64,000 nt of DNA, from positions 62,001 through 126,000 of the forward strand of contig NZ_CANLFB010000006.1 of the NCBI RefSeq assembly GCF_947489755.1, given 5' to 3'. The notes beneath the pieces were generated by a model that saw nothing but the letters and a program-made list of their open reading frames with translations, was not told the DNA's origin and did not search any database. The stretch comes from an uncultured Psychromonas sp. (GTDB taxonomy: Bacteria; Pseudomonadota; Gammaproteobacteria; Enterobacterales; Psychromonadaceae). Shown one piece after another: positions 9,609-21,529 of the stretch (the stretch's first letter is position 1; each line of letters opens with the position of its first letter). Position numbers and translations under genes: made by a program.

Positions 9609-10274
9609 ATGAACCATAACGATTTAATCAACGCTTGCCAGTCTGACTGGGATGACTATACAAAGCACCCTTTTGTGATGCAATTAGGTAACGGAAGTTT
9701 AGCGCAACCGTGCTTTTTACATTACCTAAAACAAGATTTTTTATTCTTGAAGCAGTATTCCCGTGCCTATGCCTTAGCGATTTATAAAGCAAATACGTTA
9801 GCAGAAATGCGTAAAGGCCTTGCGAGTGTTCAAGCTTTGTTGAGCTTTGAGATTAATCACCACATCACTTATTGTGCAGATTGGGGGCTAACCGAGGCGG
9901 ATTTAGAAGCAGAAGATGAAGACTTCGGCACAGTCGCCTACACACGTTACGTTTTAGATACAGGTATGGCGGGTGATATTGTGGACCTTTATGTCGCACT
10001 AGCGCCTTGTTCAATTGGTTATGCTGAAATTGGTCGCTTATTAGCAAATGATAAAAAGACCAAATTTGAGGGTAATGAATTTGCTAGTTGGATTGATTTA
10101 TACAGTGGTGAGGAGTTTCAACAAAGCATCGTCGATAGCACTGAGCATTTAGACCAATTACTCGCAGAGATTGATATCAATAGCCAACGTGGCCAACACC
10201 TTCTTAAAGTATTCAGAACGGCGACGAGAATGGAAGTCGCTTTCTGGCAGCAAGGTTTGAATGCCGTCATTTAA
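9609..10274 (+). CDS. tenA: Aminopyrimidine aminohydrolase (thiaminase II family)
   Basis: A 221-residue all-helical TenA. It hydrolyses aminomethyl-HMP, released from degraded thiamin, to HMP. Family motifs are HPFVMQLGNGSL near residue 20, the YLKQDFLFLKQYSRAYALA segment, the EINHH segment near residue 83 (usual nucleophile-region Glu), ALAPCSIGYAEIG with the conserved Cys near residue 135, and the YSGEEFQ segment. Its place between the transporter and thiM fits the base-degraded thiamin salvage route with ThiY and ThiD. Confidence 0.92.
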   Translation: MNHNDLINACQSDWDDYTKHPFVMQLGNGSLAQPCFLHYLKQDFLFLKQYSRAYALAIYKANTLAEMRKGLASVQALLSFEINHHITYCADWGLTEADLEAEDEDFGTVAYTRYVLDTGMAGDIVDLYVALAPCSIGYAEIGRLLANDKKTKFEGNEFASWIDLYSGEEFQQSIVDSTEHLDQLLAEIDINSQRGQHLLKVFRTATRMEVAFWQQGLNAVI

Positions 10275-10315
10275 GTAAAAGTAGTGCGAAATAAACAGAT
10301 AGGTAGAAACCAAAT

Positions 10316-11125
10316 ATGTCAGTAATAGCAACAGAAAAGTTCCAAGTGATCACCAATGCATTACAAGCATTGCGCGAACAAAAACCGTTAGTCGTCAACA
10401 TTACTAATTATGTGGTGATGAACAATACTGCTAATGCCTTATTAGCGATTGGCGCATCGCCGATCATGGCACACTCTCGTCAAGAAATGGCAGAAATGAT
10501 GTCATTTAGTGGTGCTTTAGTCATTAACATTGGCACCTTAGATAGCCAATGGATTCCACGTATGATTTACGCCGTTGAACAAGCTAATCTCAATAATAAG
10601 GTTGTAGTATTAGACCCTGTAGGTTGTGGTGCAAGCACGTTACGAACTGAAACATCACGCCAAATTGCAGCACTTGCAAATGATTTAATTATTCGAGCCA
10701 ATGCGTCTGAAATAATTGCTTTAGCAGGTGAAACAGCACAGAGCAAAGGTGTCGATTCGCTTGATAGCAGTGAAGCAGCTGTCGATGCTGCACGCTACTT
10801 AACTGAGACTTATCACTGTAATGTGGTTATTTCTGGTGAGGTCGATTACATCATTAACGCTGAGAATGAAGTCACGCTGCACAACGGACATGTAATGATG
10901 CCTAACATTACCGGAATGGGCTGTAGTTTAAGTGCATTAACTGGTGCTTTTGCAGCTATTGGCGAAAAAACAGGTTTAGCGGCGGCGGCGATATTGGGAG
11001 TCGCAGGTGAAATTGCAGCAGAGCAATCTGCCGGCCCTGGTAGTTTACAAATGAACTTATTGGATGTGTTATATCAATTAGATGCCGATGCCATTAATAC
11101 ACGTTTAAAAATGACGGTTAAATAG
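10316..11125 (+). CDS. thiM: Hydroxyethylthiazole kinase
   Basis: A 269-residue ThiM that phosphorylates salvaged 4-methyl-5-hydroxyethylthiazole. Recognisable segments are [21 protein letters not shown] at the N-terminus, [11 protein letters not shown] in the middle, [10 protein letters not shown], and the ATP/anion-hole [15 protein letters not shown] near residue 200. Length matches E. coli ThiM (262). With ThiD and ThiE it allows thiamin phosphate to be made wholly from salvaged rings. Confidence 0.93.
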   Translation: MSVIATEKFQVITNALQALREQKPLVVNITNYVVMNNTANALLAIGASPIMAHSRQEMAEMMSFSGALVINIGTLDSQWIPRMIYAVEQANLNNKVVVLDPVGCGASTLRTETSRQIAALANDLIIRANASEIIALAGETAQSKGVDSLDSSEAAVDAARYLTETYHCNVVISGEVDYIINAENEVTLHNGHVMMPNITGMGCSLSALTGAFAAIGEKTGLAAAAILGVAGEIAAEQSAGPGSLQMNLLDVLYQLDADAINTRLKMTVK

Positions 11126-11127
11126 AG

Positions 11128-11197
11128 AGTGATTTTAAAGTGTTTATTTTGAAGATAACTTTAAGGTCATTATTTTAAAATCACTTAGAATAAACAC
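11128..11197 (+). other. Interlocking inverted repeats in the thiM-thiE gap
   Basis: Arm A (AGTGATTTTAAA, 11128-11139) matches A' (11174-11185) over 12 bases. Arm B (GTGTTTATTT, 11140-11149) matches B' (11188-11197) over 10 positions with one G-U. The order A-B-A'-B' permits a pseudoknot or two competing hairpins in the transcript. The 117-base gap contains no other signal. Confidence 0.6.
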
Positions 11198-11242
11198 GCT
11201 TAACTCAGCACCTTTACTAACGCTTTTTTCAAGGAAAACACC

Positions 11243-11869
11243 ATGAACCCGTACCGCTTATATTTAGTGACAGATGATCAGCAAGATCTACAAACACTAA
11301 AGCACGTTGTCAAAGAAGCCGTTGCTGGCGGTGTTACTATGGTACAAGTCCGAGAAAAAAGTAGTGATATACGATCTTTTATTGCTCGTGCTCAAGCGAT
11401 TAAAAGCATTTTAAAAGGAACTAACGTGGCGCTTATCATTAACGATCGTGTGGATGTCGCATTAGCCGTTGATGCAGATGGAGTGCACTTAGGACAGTCG
11501 GATATGCCTGCTGAGTTAGCGCGACAACTGATTGGCCCTAATAAGTTACTCGGTCTATCTATTGAAAATGAACATCAGCTATTAGAAGCGAATACATTAT
11601 CATTAGATTACATTGGCTTAAGCGCAATTTTTGCAACACCAACTAAAACAGATACTAAAAAAGAATGGGGAATAGCAGGATTAGCAAATGCATTAACAAA
11701 AACAAATTTCCCTGTCGTTGCAATTGGCGGTATCAACCAAACCAATTTAGATGAAATCATAAAAACCGGTGTTGATGGAGTTGCATTAGTTTCTGCTATT
11801 TGTCATGCCGATGACTCTAAAGTTGCTGCAGCAACCTTGTTAAAACAGATACAAGCAGCGATGCCATAA
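11243..11869 (+). CDS. thiE: Thiamin phosphate synthase
   Basis: A 208-residue TIM-barrel enzyme that joins HMP-PP and thiazole phosphate. Motifs are VTMVQVREK (phosphate/HMP-PP side), LIINDRVDVALAVDADGVHLGQ with the metal-binding aspartates, YIGLSAIFATPTK (usually GPIFPTxTK), and VVAIGGI and GVALVSAI in the C-terminal phosphate site. It is the last gene of the riboswitch-controlled salvage operon. Confidence 0.93.
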   Translation: MNPYRLYLVTDDQQDLQTLKHVVKEAVAGGVTMVQVREKSSDIRSFIARAQAIKSILKGTNVALIINDRVDVALAVDADGVHLGQSDMPAELARQLIGPNKLLGLSIENEHQLLEANTLSLDYIGLSAIFATPTKTDTKKEWGIAGLANALTKTNFPVVAIGGINQTNLDEIIKTGVDGVALVSAICHADDSKVAAATLLKQIQAAMP

Positions 11870-11886
11870 ACCTTTTAAAATCAAAA

Positions 11887-12700
11887 GCCTTAAGACTAAC
11901 AACTAATTTAAATGTACTGAGTTCTGTATATTGTCACTTTTACCTACTCGTTTTGCCTTTCTTCGTGCCCTTCGTGTAGCGCAGCGCTTCGTGGTTGATT
12001 AAATCTTTAAAAATCAAAAGCATTTAACCACGAAGGCACAAATTGAAAGAAGACTAAGCCAAACGCCTTAAGGCAAACAACTAACTTTAATGTACTGAGT
12101 TCTACATACTTTTACTTTAATCCACTCTTTTTGCCTTTCTTCGTGCCCTTCGTGTAGCACAGTGCCTCGTGGTTAATTAAACCTTTAAAAATCAAAAGCA
12201 TTTAACCACGAAGGCACAAATTGAAAGAAGACTAAGCCAAACGCCTTAAGGCAAACAACTAACTTTAATGTACTGAGTTCTACATACTTTTACTTTAATC
12301 CACTCTTTTTGCCTTTCTTCGTGCCCTTCGTGTAGCACAGTGCCTCGTGGTTAATTAAACCTTTAAAAATCAAAAGCATTTAACCACGAAGGCACGAAGT
12401 GAAAAGAAGGTTAAGCTAAAGCATTAAGATATACAGCTAACTTTAATGTATTGAGTTCTACATATTTTTACTTTTACCTACTCGTTTTGCCTTTCTTCGT
12501 GCCCTTCGTGTAGCGCAGCGCTTCGTGGTTAATTAATTGTTTTAACATCAACAGCGATTCACCACAAAAGCATGAAGTGAAAAGAAGGTTAAACCAAAAA
12601 CCTTATAAATAAAGACCTTAAACACTTCCCATCTAATTATTTTTTGTATTTTCTTCATGCGCTTCATGATTAATATTTTTCATTTTAAAACTTTTTCTTT
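11887..12700. repeat. Tandem array of 178-bp units with internal hairpins
   Basis: Units begin at 11887, 12065, 12243 and 12421, exactly 178 bases apart (seen at GCCTTAAG and again at GCCTTTCTTCG in 11955, 12133, 12311 and 12489). Units 2 and 3 are nearly identical. A fifth, degenerate copy trails to about 12700. Each unit contains a long imperfect palindrome: CTTCGTGGTTAATT-like sequence facing TTAACCACGAAGGCAC across about 30 bases. The array fills most of the 942-base gap between thiE and the LysR gene. No open frame with gene-like features is visible in it. Confidence 0.92.
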
Positions 12701-12811
12701 CCTTCAGACTTAATATATTCCTATTGATAGCGCCTCAAACACAGCATTCCTATTAAGAATAACTTACACTAATATCTATATCGTTAATTAAATCGAAACC
12801 TTTGGCTGATT

Positions 12812-13699
12812 ATGAATATTACACTTAAGCAATTACATGTCTTTATGACAATCACACAAGAAAAAACACTAACCACTGCGGCTGAAAAACTGTTTTTAAG
12901 TAAACCCGCGGTGAGCATGGCCTTAGCCGAGTTAGAAAAACAACTCGGTCATAAACTGTTTGAGCGTACTAATAACCGATTATTAATCAATGAGATGGGA
13001 AAAGCATTATTACCCTTAGCCGATGAACAATTAGAGCGTAGCAAAGCAATCACTAGTTTATTTGATAATCATAACTTCCAAGGAAAGCTAAGAATTGGTT
13101 CAAGTAACACTGTCGGCAATCATTTATTACCGGCTTTATTAGCGCAGTTTCGAGATATTAAAAATCATCAAGACCAACTTATATGTATTGATAACAGCAC
13201 CACTATCGGCGACAAACTAAAAGAATACGAGTTGGATATTGGATTAGTTGAGGCTTTATTAGTCGATAAAAAATTACATATCGAACGTTGGATAAAAGAT
13301 GAAATGGTTGTGGTTGCTCACCCTGAACATCCTTTAACCAATAAAAAATCAATTACTGTAGAAGATTTAAACCACCAACATTGGATTTTACGAGAGCAAG
13401 GTTCGGGTACACGTGACTTTTTCATCACACATATCGGACAGCATTTAACAGACCTAGATATTACCTTTGAACTTACGACGACAGAAGCAATCATTAATTG
13501 TTGCGCAGCTGGTTTAGGGGTGTCTTGTATGTCGCGAACAGCCGCTAGGCATGCGCTGCAAGATAAACGATTATGTACATTGCCTATTGATATCGACATG
13601 TCTCGCGATCTTTATTTAGTGTGGCACAAAGATAAGTACCAAAGCCCGATACTAAAAGAATTTATAGAATACTCACGACAATGGAATTTGCCTTTTTAA
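12812..13699 (+). CDS. LysR-family transcriptional regulator, YeiE-like
   Basis: A 295-residue LTTR. The N-terminal winged helix-turn-helix spans about residues 3-62 (LKQLHVFMTITQE, KPAVSMALAELEKQLG, LFERTNNRL). The ligand-binding domain follows from about 90, with GSSNTVGNHLLPALL, WILREQGSGTRDFF and GLGVSCMSRTAAR, which follow E. coli YeiE closely. YeiE relatives act on sulfite or stress metabolism, but the regulon here is unknown. No divergent partner lies next to it; the repeat array is upstream and a bidirectional terminator downstream. Confidence 0.82.
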   Translation: MNITLKQLHVFMTITQEKTLTTAAEKLFLSKPAVSMALAELEKQLGHKLFERTNNRLLINEMGKALLPLADEQLERSKAITSLFDNHNFQGKLRIGSSNTVGNHLLPALLAQFRDIKNHQDQLICIDNSTTIGDKLKEYELDIGLVEALLVDKKLHIERWIKDEMVVVAHPEHPLTNKKSITVEDLNHQHWILREQGSGTRDFFITHIGQHLTDLDITFELTTTEAIINCCAAGLGVSCMSRTAARHALQDKRLCTLPIDIDMSRDLYLVWHKDKYQSPILKEFIEYSRQWNLPF

Positions 13700-13814
13700 A
13701 CGAAAGAGCGCCTGTAATCAATAGTGAAAGCAAGCAATAGGTTAAGTGCATCGTAGACCCCCTAAAAATAAAATCACTTGGATTCAGATAAAAAGTTCAC
13801 CTAATGCAAATAAT

Positions 13815-13850
13815 AAAAAAGCTTGATGAATTTCCCCATCAAGCTTTTTA
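13815..13850. terminator. Bidirectional Rho-independent terminator
   Basis: AAAAAAGCTTGATG (13815-13828) pairs with CATCAAGCTTTTT (13838-13850), with A and T runs on both sides. It lies between the convergent LysR and EF-hand genes and can serve both. Confidence 0.85.
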
Positions 13851-13915
13851 TTTAATTAAACTATTTAATCATCACTATCTACTGATCACGATGCTTCTCT
13901 TATAGCGAATGGTAC

Positions 13916-15571
13916 TTAAGCTTTCGAGTCAGCATATTTTTGTTGGAAAGCGGCAAACTCTGTATTTGATACTTTACCGTTACCATCAGTATCTAACATT
14001 TCAAATGTTGGACGCTTGTTACCTTTACGGTCTGCACGCTTTGCATCTAACTCTTGAGTTGTTATTTTACCGTCAGCATTACCGTCGATTTTATCGAAGT
14101 TGTTAAGTAAACGCCCTTTTGCTTCGTCTTTAGTAATGGCACCGTCATTATTTGCATCAATTGTTGAGAATGATACTTTTTGGTCATGCTTACCTTTCTT
14201 CATGTTTTTAACTAATTCAAACTCAGCGGATGTAATAGAGCCATTTGCATCTGTATCTACTTTATCAAAGTGTTTAGCTAAACGACCTTTTGCTTCGTCT
14301 TTAGTAATGGCACCGTCATTATTTGCATCAATTGTTGAGAATGATACTTTTTGGCTATGTTTACCTTTTTTCATGTTTTTAACTAATTCAAATTCTGCTG
14401 ATGTAATAGAACCATTTGCATCTGTATCGACTTTATCAAAATGTTTAGCCAAACGACCTTTTGTTTCGTCTTTAGTAATAACACCATCGCTATTTGCATC
14501 TAACTTAGCAAAGCTGACTTGTTTATTACCTTTTTTATGGCCTTTTCCCTTATGCATTTTTTGCATTGCTGAAAACTCAGCTGATGTAATAGAACCATTT
14601 GCATCTGTATCGACTTTATCAAAATGTTTAGCCAAACGCCCTTTTGCTTCGTCTTTAGTAATAACACCATCGCTATTTGCATCTAACTTAGCAAAGCGGG
14701 CTTCTTTATTACCTTTTTGATGGCCTTTTCCTTTATGCATTTTTTGCATTGCTGATAACTCAGCTTGCGTAATAGCACCATCTTTATCGCTATCTATTTT
14801 ATCAAAATGTTTTGATAAACGCCCTTTTGCTTCCTCTTTTGTAATCTGGCTGTCGTTATTGGTATCGATAGCGCCAAAGTCTAATTTGTGATTACCTTTG
14901 CCTTTGTGCATTTTCTCTAGTGCAGCAAATTCAGTTGTTGAAATTGAACCGTTTGCATCAGTATCGATTTTATCAAAATGTTTAGCCAAACGACCTTTTG
15001 CTTCAGCTTTTTTTATTTGGTTGTCGTTATTGGTATCAATAGCACCGAAGTCTAATTTATGATTACCTTTACCTTTGTGCATTTTTTCTATCGCTGCGAA
15101 TTCAGTTGTTGAAATTGAACCGTTTGCATCGCTATCGATTTTATCAAAACGTTTAAGTAACCCGCGTTTCGCTTCATCTTTAGTAATTTGACCATCTTTA
15201 TTAACATCTACTTTAGCGAAGTCCATTTTATGGTGACGCTTGCCTTTTTTCATTTTCTTCGCAGCATCGAATTCAGTGCTAGAAATTGAACCGTCATTAT
15301 TGGTATCAAAATCAGCGAATGTAGGTTTTTTTGACGATCTCATTTTTTTTACTTCAGCAAACTCTGCTTCACTGATTGAACCATTGCTATCAGCATCGAT
15401 TTTATCAAAATGCTTTGCTAATTTACCCGTCGCTTCTACTACATTAATTTGACCATCTTTGTTTAAGTCAAACGTTCCAAAGTCATATTTAGCTGAGTTA
15501 TTACCAGCAGCCATTGTTAGTGAACTTGAAACCATTAATGCAACACCACTTAAAATAAATAACTTTTTCAT
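13916..15571 (-). CDS. Secreted protein with 18 tandem EF-hand calcium-binding loops
   Basis: A 551-residue exported protein. Residues 1-22 are a Sec signal peptide ending in TMA-AG. The rest is a run of EF-hands; I count 18 loops, each like DTDANGSITSAE or DANNDGAITKDE, with the acidic residues at positions 1, 3, 5 and the Glu at 12 kept in almost all. Loops come in pairs about 60 residues apart, joined by Lys/His/Gly-rich linkers such as MHKGKGHKKGNK. Several pairs are nearly identical at DNA level, showing recent internal duplication. No enzymatic or anchoring domain is seen, so a periplasmic or secreted calcium buffer or matrix protein is plausible. It lies downstream of, and codirectional with, the BaeSR-like genes after a 283-base gap, so it may be their target. 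A GAGG ribosome binding site precedes the ATG. Confidence 0.9.
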   Translation of the reverse strand: MKKLFILSGVALMVSSSLTMAAGNNSAKYDFGTFDLNKDGQINVVEATGKLAKHFDKIDADSNGSISEAEFAEVKKMRSSKKPTFADFDTNNDGSISSTEFDAAKKMKKGKRHHKMDFAKVDVNKDGQITKDEAKRGLLKRFDKIDSDANGSISTTEFAAIEKMHKGKGNHKLDFGAIDTNNDNQIKKAEAKGRLAKHFDKIDTDANGSISTTEFAALEKMHKGKGNHKLDFGAIDTNNDSQITKEEAKGRLSKHFDKIDSDKDGAITQAELSAMQKMHKGKGHQKGNKEARFAKLDANSDGVITKDEAKGRLAKHFDKVDTDANGSITSAEFSAMQKMHKGKGHKKGNKQVSFAKLDANSDGVITKDETKGRLAKHFDKVDTDANGSITSAEFELVKNMKKGKHSQKVSFSTIDANNDGAITKDEAKGRLAKHFDKVDTDANGSITSAEFELVKNMKKGKHDQKVSFSTIDANNDGAITKDEAKGRLLNNFDKIDGNADGKITTQELDAKRADRKGNKRPTFEMLDTDGNGKVSNTEFAAFQQKYADSKA

Positions 15572-15854
15572 ATAAACCTCTTTTTTTACTTAGAATATAA
15601 AGCGCTCTTCTGAGCCGATGTAGAGACTATAGATAAGCATTGTGCAGAGAATATGGATAAAAAAAGGAGTTAATGCTTTTAGGCTATTTTTAGAGAGATT
15701 ATTTATTGGCTATTTGAATTGAATATAAAGGAAAGAAGAGGCTTATTATTTTCTGAGAAGTATTAATAAACTATTATTTGTTCACTAAAGAATGAGCAAC
15801 GATCCCTCTAATCGTCAGAGAAAGCGTTACTCAAAAAATCATTTATAGGAAAAA

Positions 15855-16523
15855 TCACAAAGCAAATTTATAACCAACACCGTAGATAGATTGAATGCAA
15901 TCGACCTCTGCATCTACATTCTGAATTTTACGACGTAAGTTTTTAATATGACTATCGATAGTTCTATCAGTGACGACACGGTTATCGGAGTAGATTTGAG
16001 TCATTAACTGCTCTCGGCTAAAGACTTGTTCTTTATGTTGGTGAAAATGCGATAGAAGACGAAATTCAGCGCGTGTTAAGCTAACTTCTTTGCCTTTCAC
16101 TAATACTTGCATGGTACTTTCATTGATACTTAATATTTTATCAACCATTTTCATTTCATCAGTTGAGCGGCGCAGGATATTTTTGACTCGTACCACCACT
16201 TCTCTCGGGCTATAAGGTTTACAAATATAATCATCAGCACCTAGCTCCAAACCAATGAGGCGATCAATTTCATCAATACGAGCGGTGGCCATGACCACTG
16301 GAATATCTGTAAAAGTACGCAACTCTCTGTAAATATCTAACCCATTTTTGCCAGGTAGCATTAAATCTAATATTAATAAATCAACAGGATTCTGTTTAAC
16401 CCACTCTACAACCTGTGAGCCATCAATAATAATATGGCTAATGAAGCCCGACTGAGTAAGGTACTCGCCTAATACTTGTGCTAATGATTCTTCATCTTCC
16501 ACAATTAAAACATGTTGAGACAT
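15855..16523 (-). CDS. baeR: OmpR-family response regulator, BaeR-like
   Basis: A 222-residue regulator with receiver domain (residues about 4-118; acidic pair in IVEDEE, phospho-Asp in LLILDLMLPG, Lys in YICKPYSPRE) and a C-terminal winged helix (about 125-222). The segments EIDRLIGLELGADDYICKPY and VVTDRTIDSHIKNLRRK closely match E. coli BaeR. BaeR controls envelope-stress and efflux genes in enterics. Here it lies 13 bases after the kinase gene, with AAGGA before its ATG. Confidence 0.88.
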   Translation of the reverse strand: MSQHVLIVEDEESLAQVLGEYLTQSGFISHIIIDGSQVVEWVKQNPVDLLILDLMLPGKNGLDIYRELRTFTDIPVVMATARIDEIDRLIGLELGADDYICKPYSPREVVVRVKNILRRSTDEMKMVDKILSINESTMQVLVKGKEVSLTRAEFRLLSHFHQHKEQVFSREQLMTQIYSDNRVVTDRTIDSHIKNLRRKIQNVDAEVDCIQSIYGVGYKFAL

Positions 16524-16536
16524 CGTAATTCCTTTA

Positions 16537-17931
16537 TTAATTCTTTGAAATAGGCAAATAAATAGTAATGGTTAAGCCACCTAAATCTGAATGACTTGCA
16601 ATCATTTCACCTTGATGTGCTTTTACAATCGTTTGGCAAATTGACAAACCTAAACCAGAGCCCCCACTTAAACGACTACGAGATTCGTCAACACGGTATA
16701 AACGTTCAAATAATTTAGGCAATGCATGGTCAGGTACGCTCGGAGCGCTGTCTTCAATACATATTTGCAGCTGCTGTTTATTTCGCTTTACCTTCACTTG
16801 TAATAAGCCTGGGGCGTCGGTATAACGTAAACTATTCTCCAGTACATTAGAAAATAGCTGTATTAAGGATTTTTTATCCCCTTTAATATAAACAGGTTGC
16901 TTAAGGCTACTGCTACTTTGTAATTGAATTTTCTTTTCTTGGCAACGCAACTGATATTGTGAGCAACTAGTCTCAAGTACTTGTTGCACGTCAACTGATT
17001 CAGATAAATTAAATTGCATACCGGCATCGGATAGCGATAACTGATATAAGTCATTTACTAATTGGCTCAAGTTTTGTACTTGATAATGTAATGAATCAAT
17101 ATATTTAGGTTCCGGTTTACGAATACCATCCTGTAATGCTTCTATTTCACTTTTTAATACAGAAATAGGGGTGCGTAGTTCATGAGAGATATCCGCTAAC
17201 CATTGCTCCCTACTTTCTTTTTGACGCAATAGGCTGCTACTTAATTCATTAAATCGTAAAGATAGGCCCGCTAATTCGTCTTCTCCTTTAACGTCTATTT
17301 GCGTTAAGTAATCACCTTCTTGTAATGAATTTGCTGCATTTTCAAGACGTTTTAAAGGTGTTAAAAAGTGCCTCACTAACAACCAAGCTAAGGTGAATGA
17401 CAGTAACGTAACCCATAAAACAATCCACATTAAATTGTACTGTTGTTGGCGATAGAAACTGCTCTCTAATTCACCGGGAATAACGTAACTTTTTTTAGTG
17501 GTTACCCACCCAACTGTTTTTTGCTGATAGAGCACTGGCGCTTTAATTAATTCATTTTTTAATTTAAATCTTTTTTGATTAAAAATCGGCTGGTAATTTT
17601 CATCTAATACAACAATACGTTTAAATAAGCGTTTTACGGGATCATAACCCAATTTTCTAGGTTCTTTTCCTTCGCCTCTAGGACGAGCGAATACTTGAGA
17701 TAGTAATGCCAACATCGTGTCAGGCGTTAATGATTCCCACCCCTCTTTTTCTGAATAATAAGGGGCAATAGATTCAGAGATAATGGCTAAACGCTCTGCT
17801 TCACCGTTATTTAAATATTTTTGTAAACCAGTTCGAAAACTATCATTGATTGACCATGCCATGCCTAACACCATTAAAGCGCTAATGAAGAGCATCGAAA
17901 ATAGTATTTTTTTGAATAAAGTAAGACGCAT
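16537..17931 (-). CDS. baeS: Sensor histidine kinase, BaeS-like
   Basis: A 464-residue membrane kinase. TM1 is at about 8-28, a periplasmic sensor at about 29-165, and TM2 at about 168-188. HAMP follows (about 189-240), then the DHp with ISHELRTPISVL (phospho-His), and HATPase_c with NVLENSLRYTD (N box), IEDSAPSVP (G1) and GGSGLGLSIC (G2). IEALQDGIRKPEP and DLYQLSLSDAG are close to E. coli BaeS. The usual G1 DNG is DSAPS here, as in BaeS itself. It is the first gene of the kinase-regulator operon. Confidence 0.88.
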   Translation of the reverse strand: MRLTLFKKILFSMLFISALMVLGMAWSINDSFRTGLQKYLNNGEAERLAIISESIAPYYSEKEGWESLTPDTMLALLSQVFARPRGEGKEPRKLGYDPVKRLFKRIVVLDENYQPIFNQKRFKLKNELIKAPVLYQQKTVGWVTTKKSYVIPGELESSFYRQQQYNLMWIVLWVTLLSFTLAWLLVRHFLTPLKRLENAANSLQEGDYLTQIDVKGEDELAGLSLRFNELSSSLLRQKESREQWLADISHELRTPISVLKSEIEALQDGIRKPEPKYIDSLHYQVQNLSQLVNDLYQLSLSDAGMQFNLSESVDVQQVLETSCSQYQLRCQEKKIQLQSSSSLKQPVYIKGDKKSLIQLFSNVLENSLRYTDAPGLLQVKVKRNKQQLQICIEDSAPSVPDHALPKLFERLYRVDESRSRLSGGSGLGLSICQTIVKAHQGEMIASHSDLGGLTITIYLPISKN

Positions 17932-18104
17932 TAAGCACCCTTTTCACTAAAATGAGCTAAATAAAGAACGTTAACTTTAACGCAAAGTTGCTTAAGTGAG
18001 GATATTATTTTTTAATTTCACCTTAAATTAGATTATTAGCGATGTAGAGCAATATGGTTTATTCACTGAATTAATAGAGAAGACAATCAAAAAAGGAATA
18101 AAAA

Positions 18105-18133
18105 AAACCACTAAATCAATGACTTAATGGTTT
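18105..18133 (-). terminator. Rho-independent terminator of icd
   Basis: Arms 18105-18114 and 18124-18133 pair with one mismatch and are followed on the minus strand by a run of T (A-run at about 18100-18107 on plus). It lies about 70 bases after the icd stop. Confidence 0.8.
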
Positions 18134-18201
18134 TATGAAAATTCACGCTATAAAACGTTTACGTTGAGCTTTTACCACTCAACATATCACTACAATCGAC
18201 A

Positions 18202-20736
<2,535 letters not shown>

Positions 20737-21438
20737 GTGAATCAACCTCCAATAAAGAAAACCAATAGTAAAGTTAAAGCAGAATCAACGACGAATAAGC
20801 GACCAGGTAAAAAGCCTACTCACTTTAATGTAAAAAAAGCAGCACATAAAACTTTTGTACCAAAAAAAGTGCTGCCGAAGTCAATGCAAAAAATAGTTTT
20901 ATTTAACAAACCTTTCGATGTGTTAAGTCAATTTACCGATGATGGTAATGAAGATTCAATGCGTGAAACATTAAAAGACTATATTGATATACCCAATATC
21001 TATGCAGCAGGACGTTTAGATAGGGACAGTGAAGGTCTATTAGTATTAACCAATGATGGTCAATTACAGGCAGACATTACTCAACCGGGTAAAAAAACTG
21101 AAAAAACGTACTGGGTACAAGTTGAAGGTGCACCAAGTGAAACTGATTTAGCAAAATTACGCCAAGGTGTAGTGCTAAAAGATGGTATGACAGCACCAGC
21201 AAAAGTAAAAATAATGGATAACCCTGATATTTGGGAACGCTACCCACCTATTCGTGAGCGCGCAAATATTCCAACTACTTGGTTAAGCATTACTATTTCA
21301 GAGGGTCGTAATCGCCAAGTTCGTCGCATGACGGCGAATATCGGTTTTCCAACATTACGTTTAATTCGTTATTCTATTGGCGAGTGGACAATTAAAGGTT
21401 TAGCAAACGGAACATATACTGTTCTTAAAAAGACTTAA
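20737..21438 (+). CDS. rluE: 23S rRNA pseudouridine(2457) synthase
   Basis: A 233-residue RsuA/RluE-family synthase. The catalytic aspartate lies in [29 protein letters not shown]-like motif I ([18 protein letters not shown]), [15 protein letters not shown], and [20 protein letters not shown] complete the fold. [14 protein letters not shown] is specific for RluE. The N-terminal about 45 residues are Lys-rich and variable, and there is no S4 domain, as in E. coli RluE. The start is GTG, with AAGGG nine bases upstream. Confidence 0.92.
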   Translation: MNQPPIKKTNSKVKAESTTNKRPGKKPTHFNVKKAAHKTFVPKKVLPKSMQKIVLFNKPFDVLSQFTDDGNEDSMRETLKDYIDIPNIYAAGRLDRDSEGLLVLTNDGQLQADITQPGKKTEKTYWVQVEGAPSETDLAKLRQGVVLKDGMTAPAKVKIMDNPDIWERYPPIRERANIPTTWLSITISEGRNRQVRRMTANIGFPTLRLIRYSIGEWTIKGLANGTYTVLKKT

Positions 21439-21471
21439 CACACTACTAACCATTGATAGTGAATGACTAAC

Positions 21472-21506
21472 CAATAACGATGCTTTGAAATAAATCATCG
21501 TTATTG
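21472..21506. terminator. Candidate bidirectional terminator between rluE and murI
   Basis: CAATAACGATG (21472-21482) and its perfect complement (21496-21506) flank a 13-base loop, midway between the convergent genes. T-runs are weak. Confidence 0.55.
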
Positions 21507-21529
21507 TCGATTGCTATAAAGCTTATTAC

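Noticed and set aside
11887-12700. CRISPR array
   Set aside because: Units are 178 bases and repeat along their whole length with no distinct short repeats and unique spacers; no cas genes are nearby.
14100-14720. 206-codon frame antisense to the EF-hand gene
   Set aside because: It is a shadow of the repetitive EF-hand coding sequence and shows only mirrored repeat periodicity, with no start signal.
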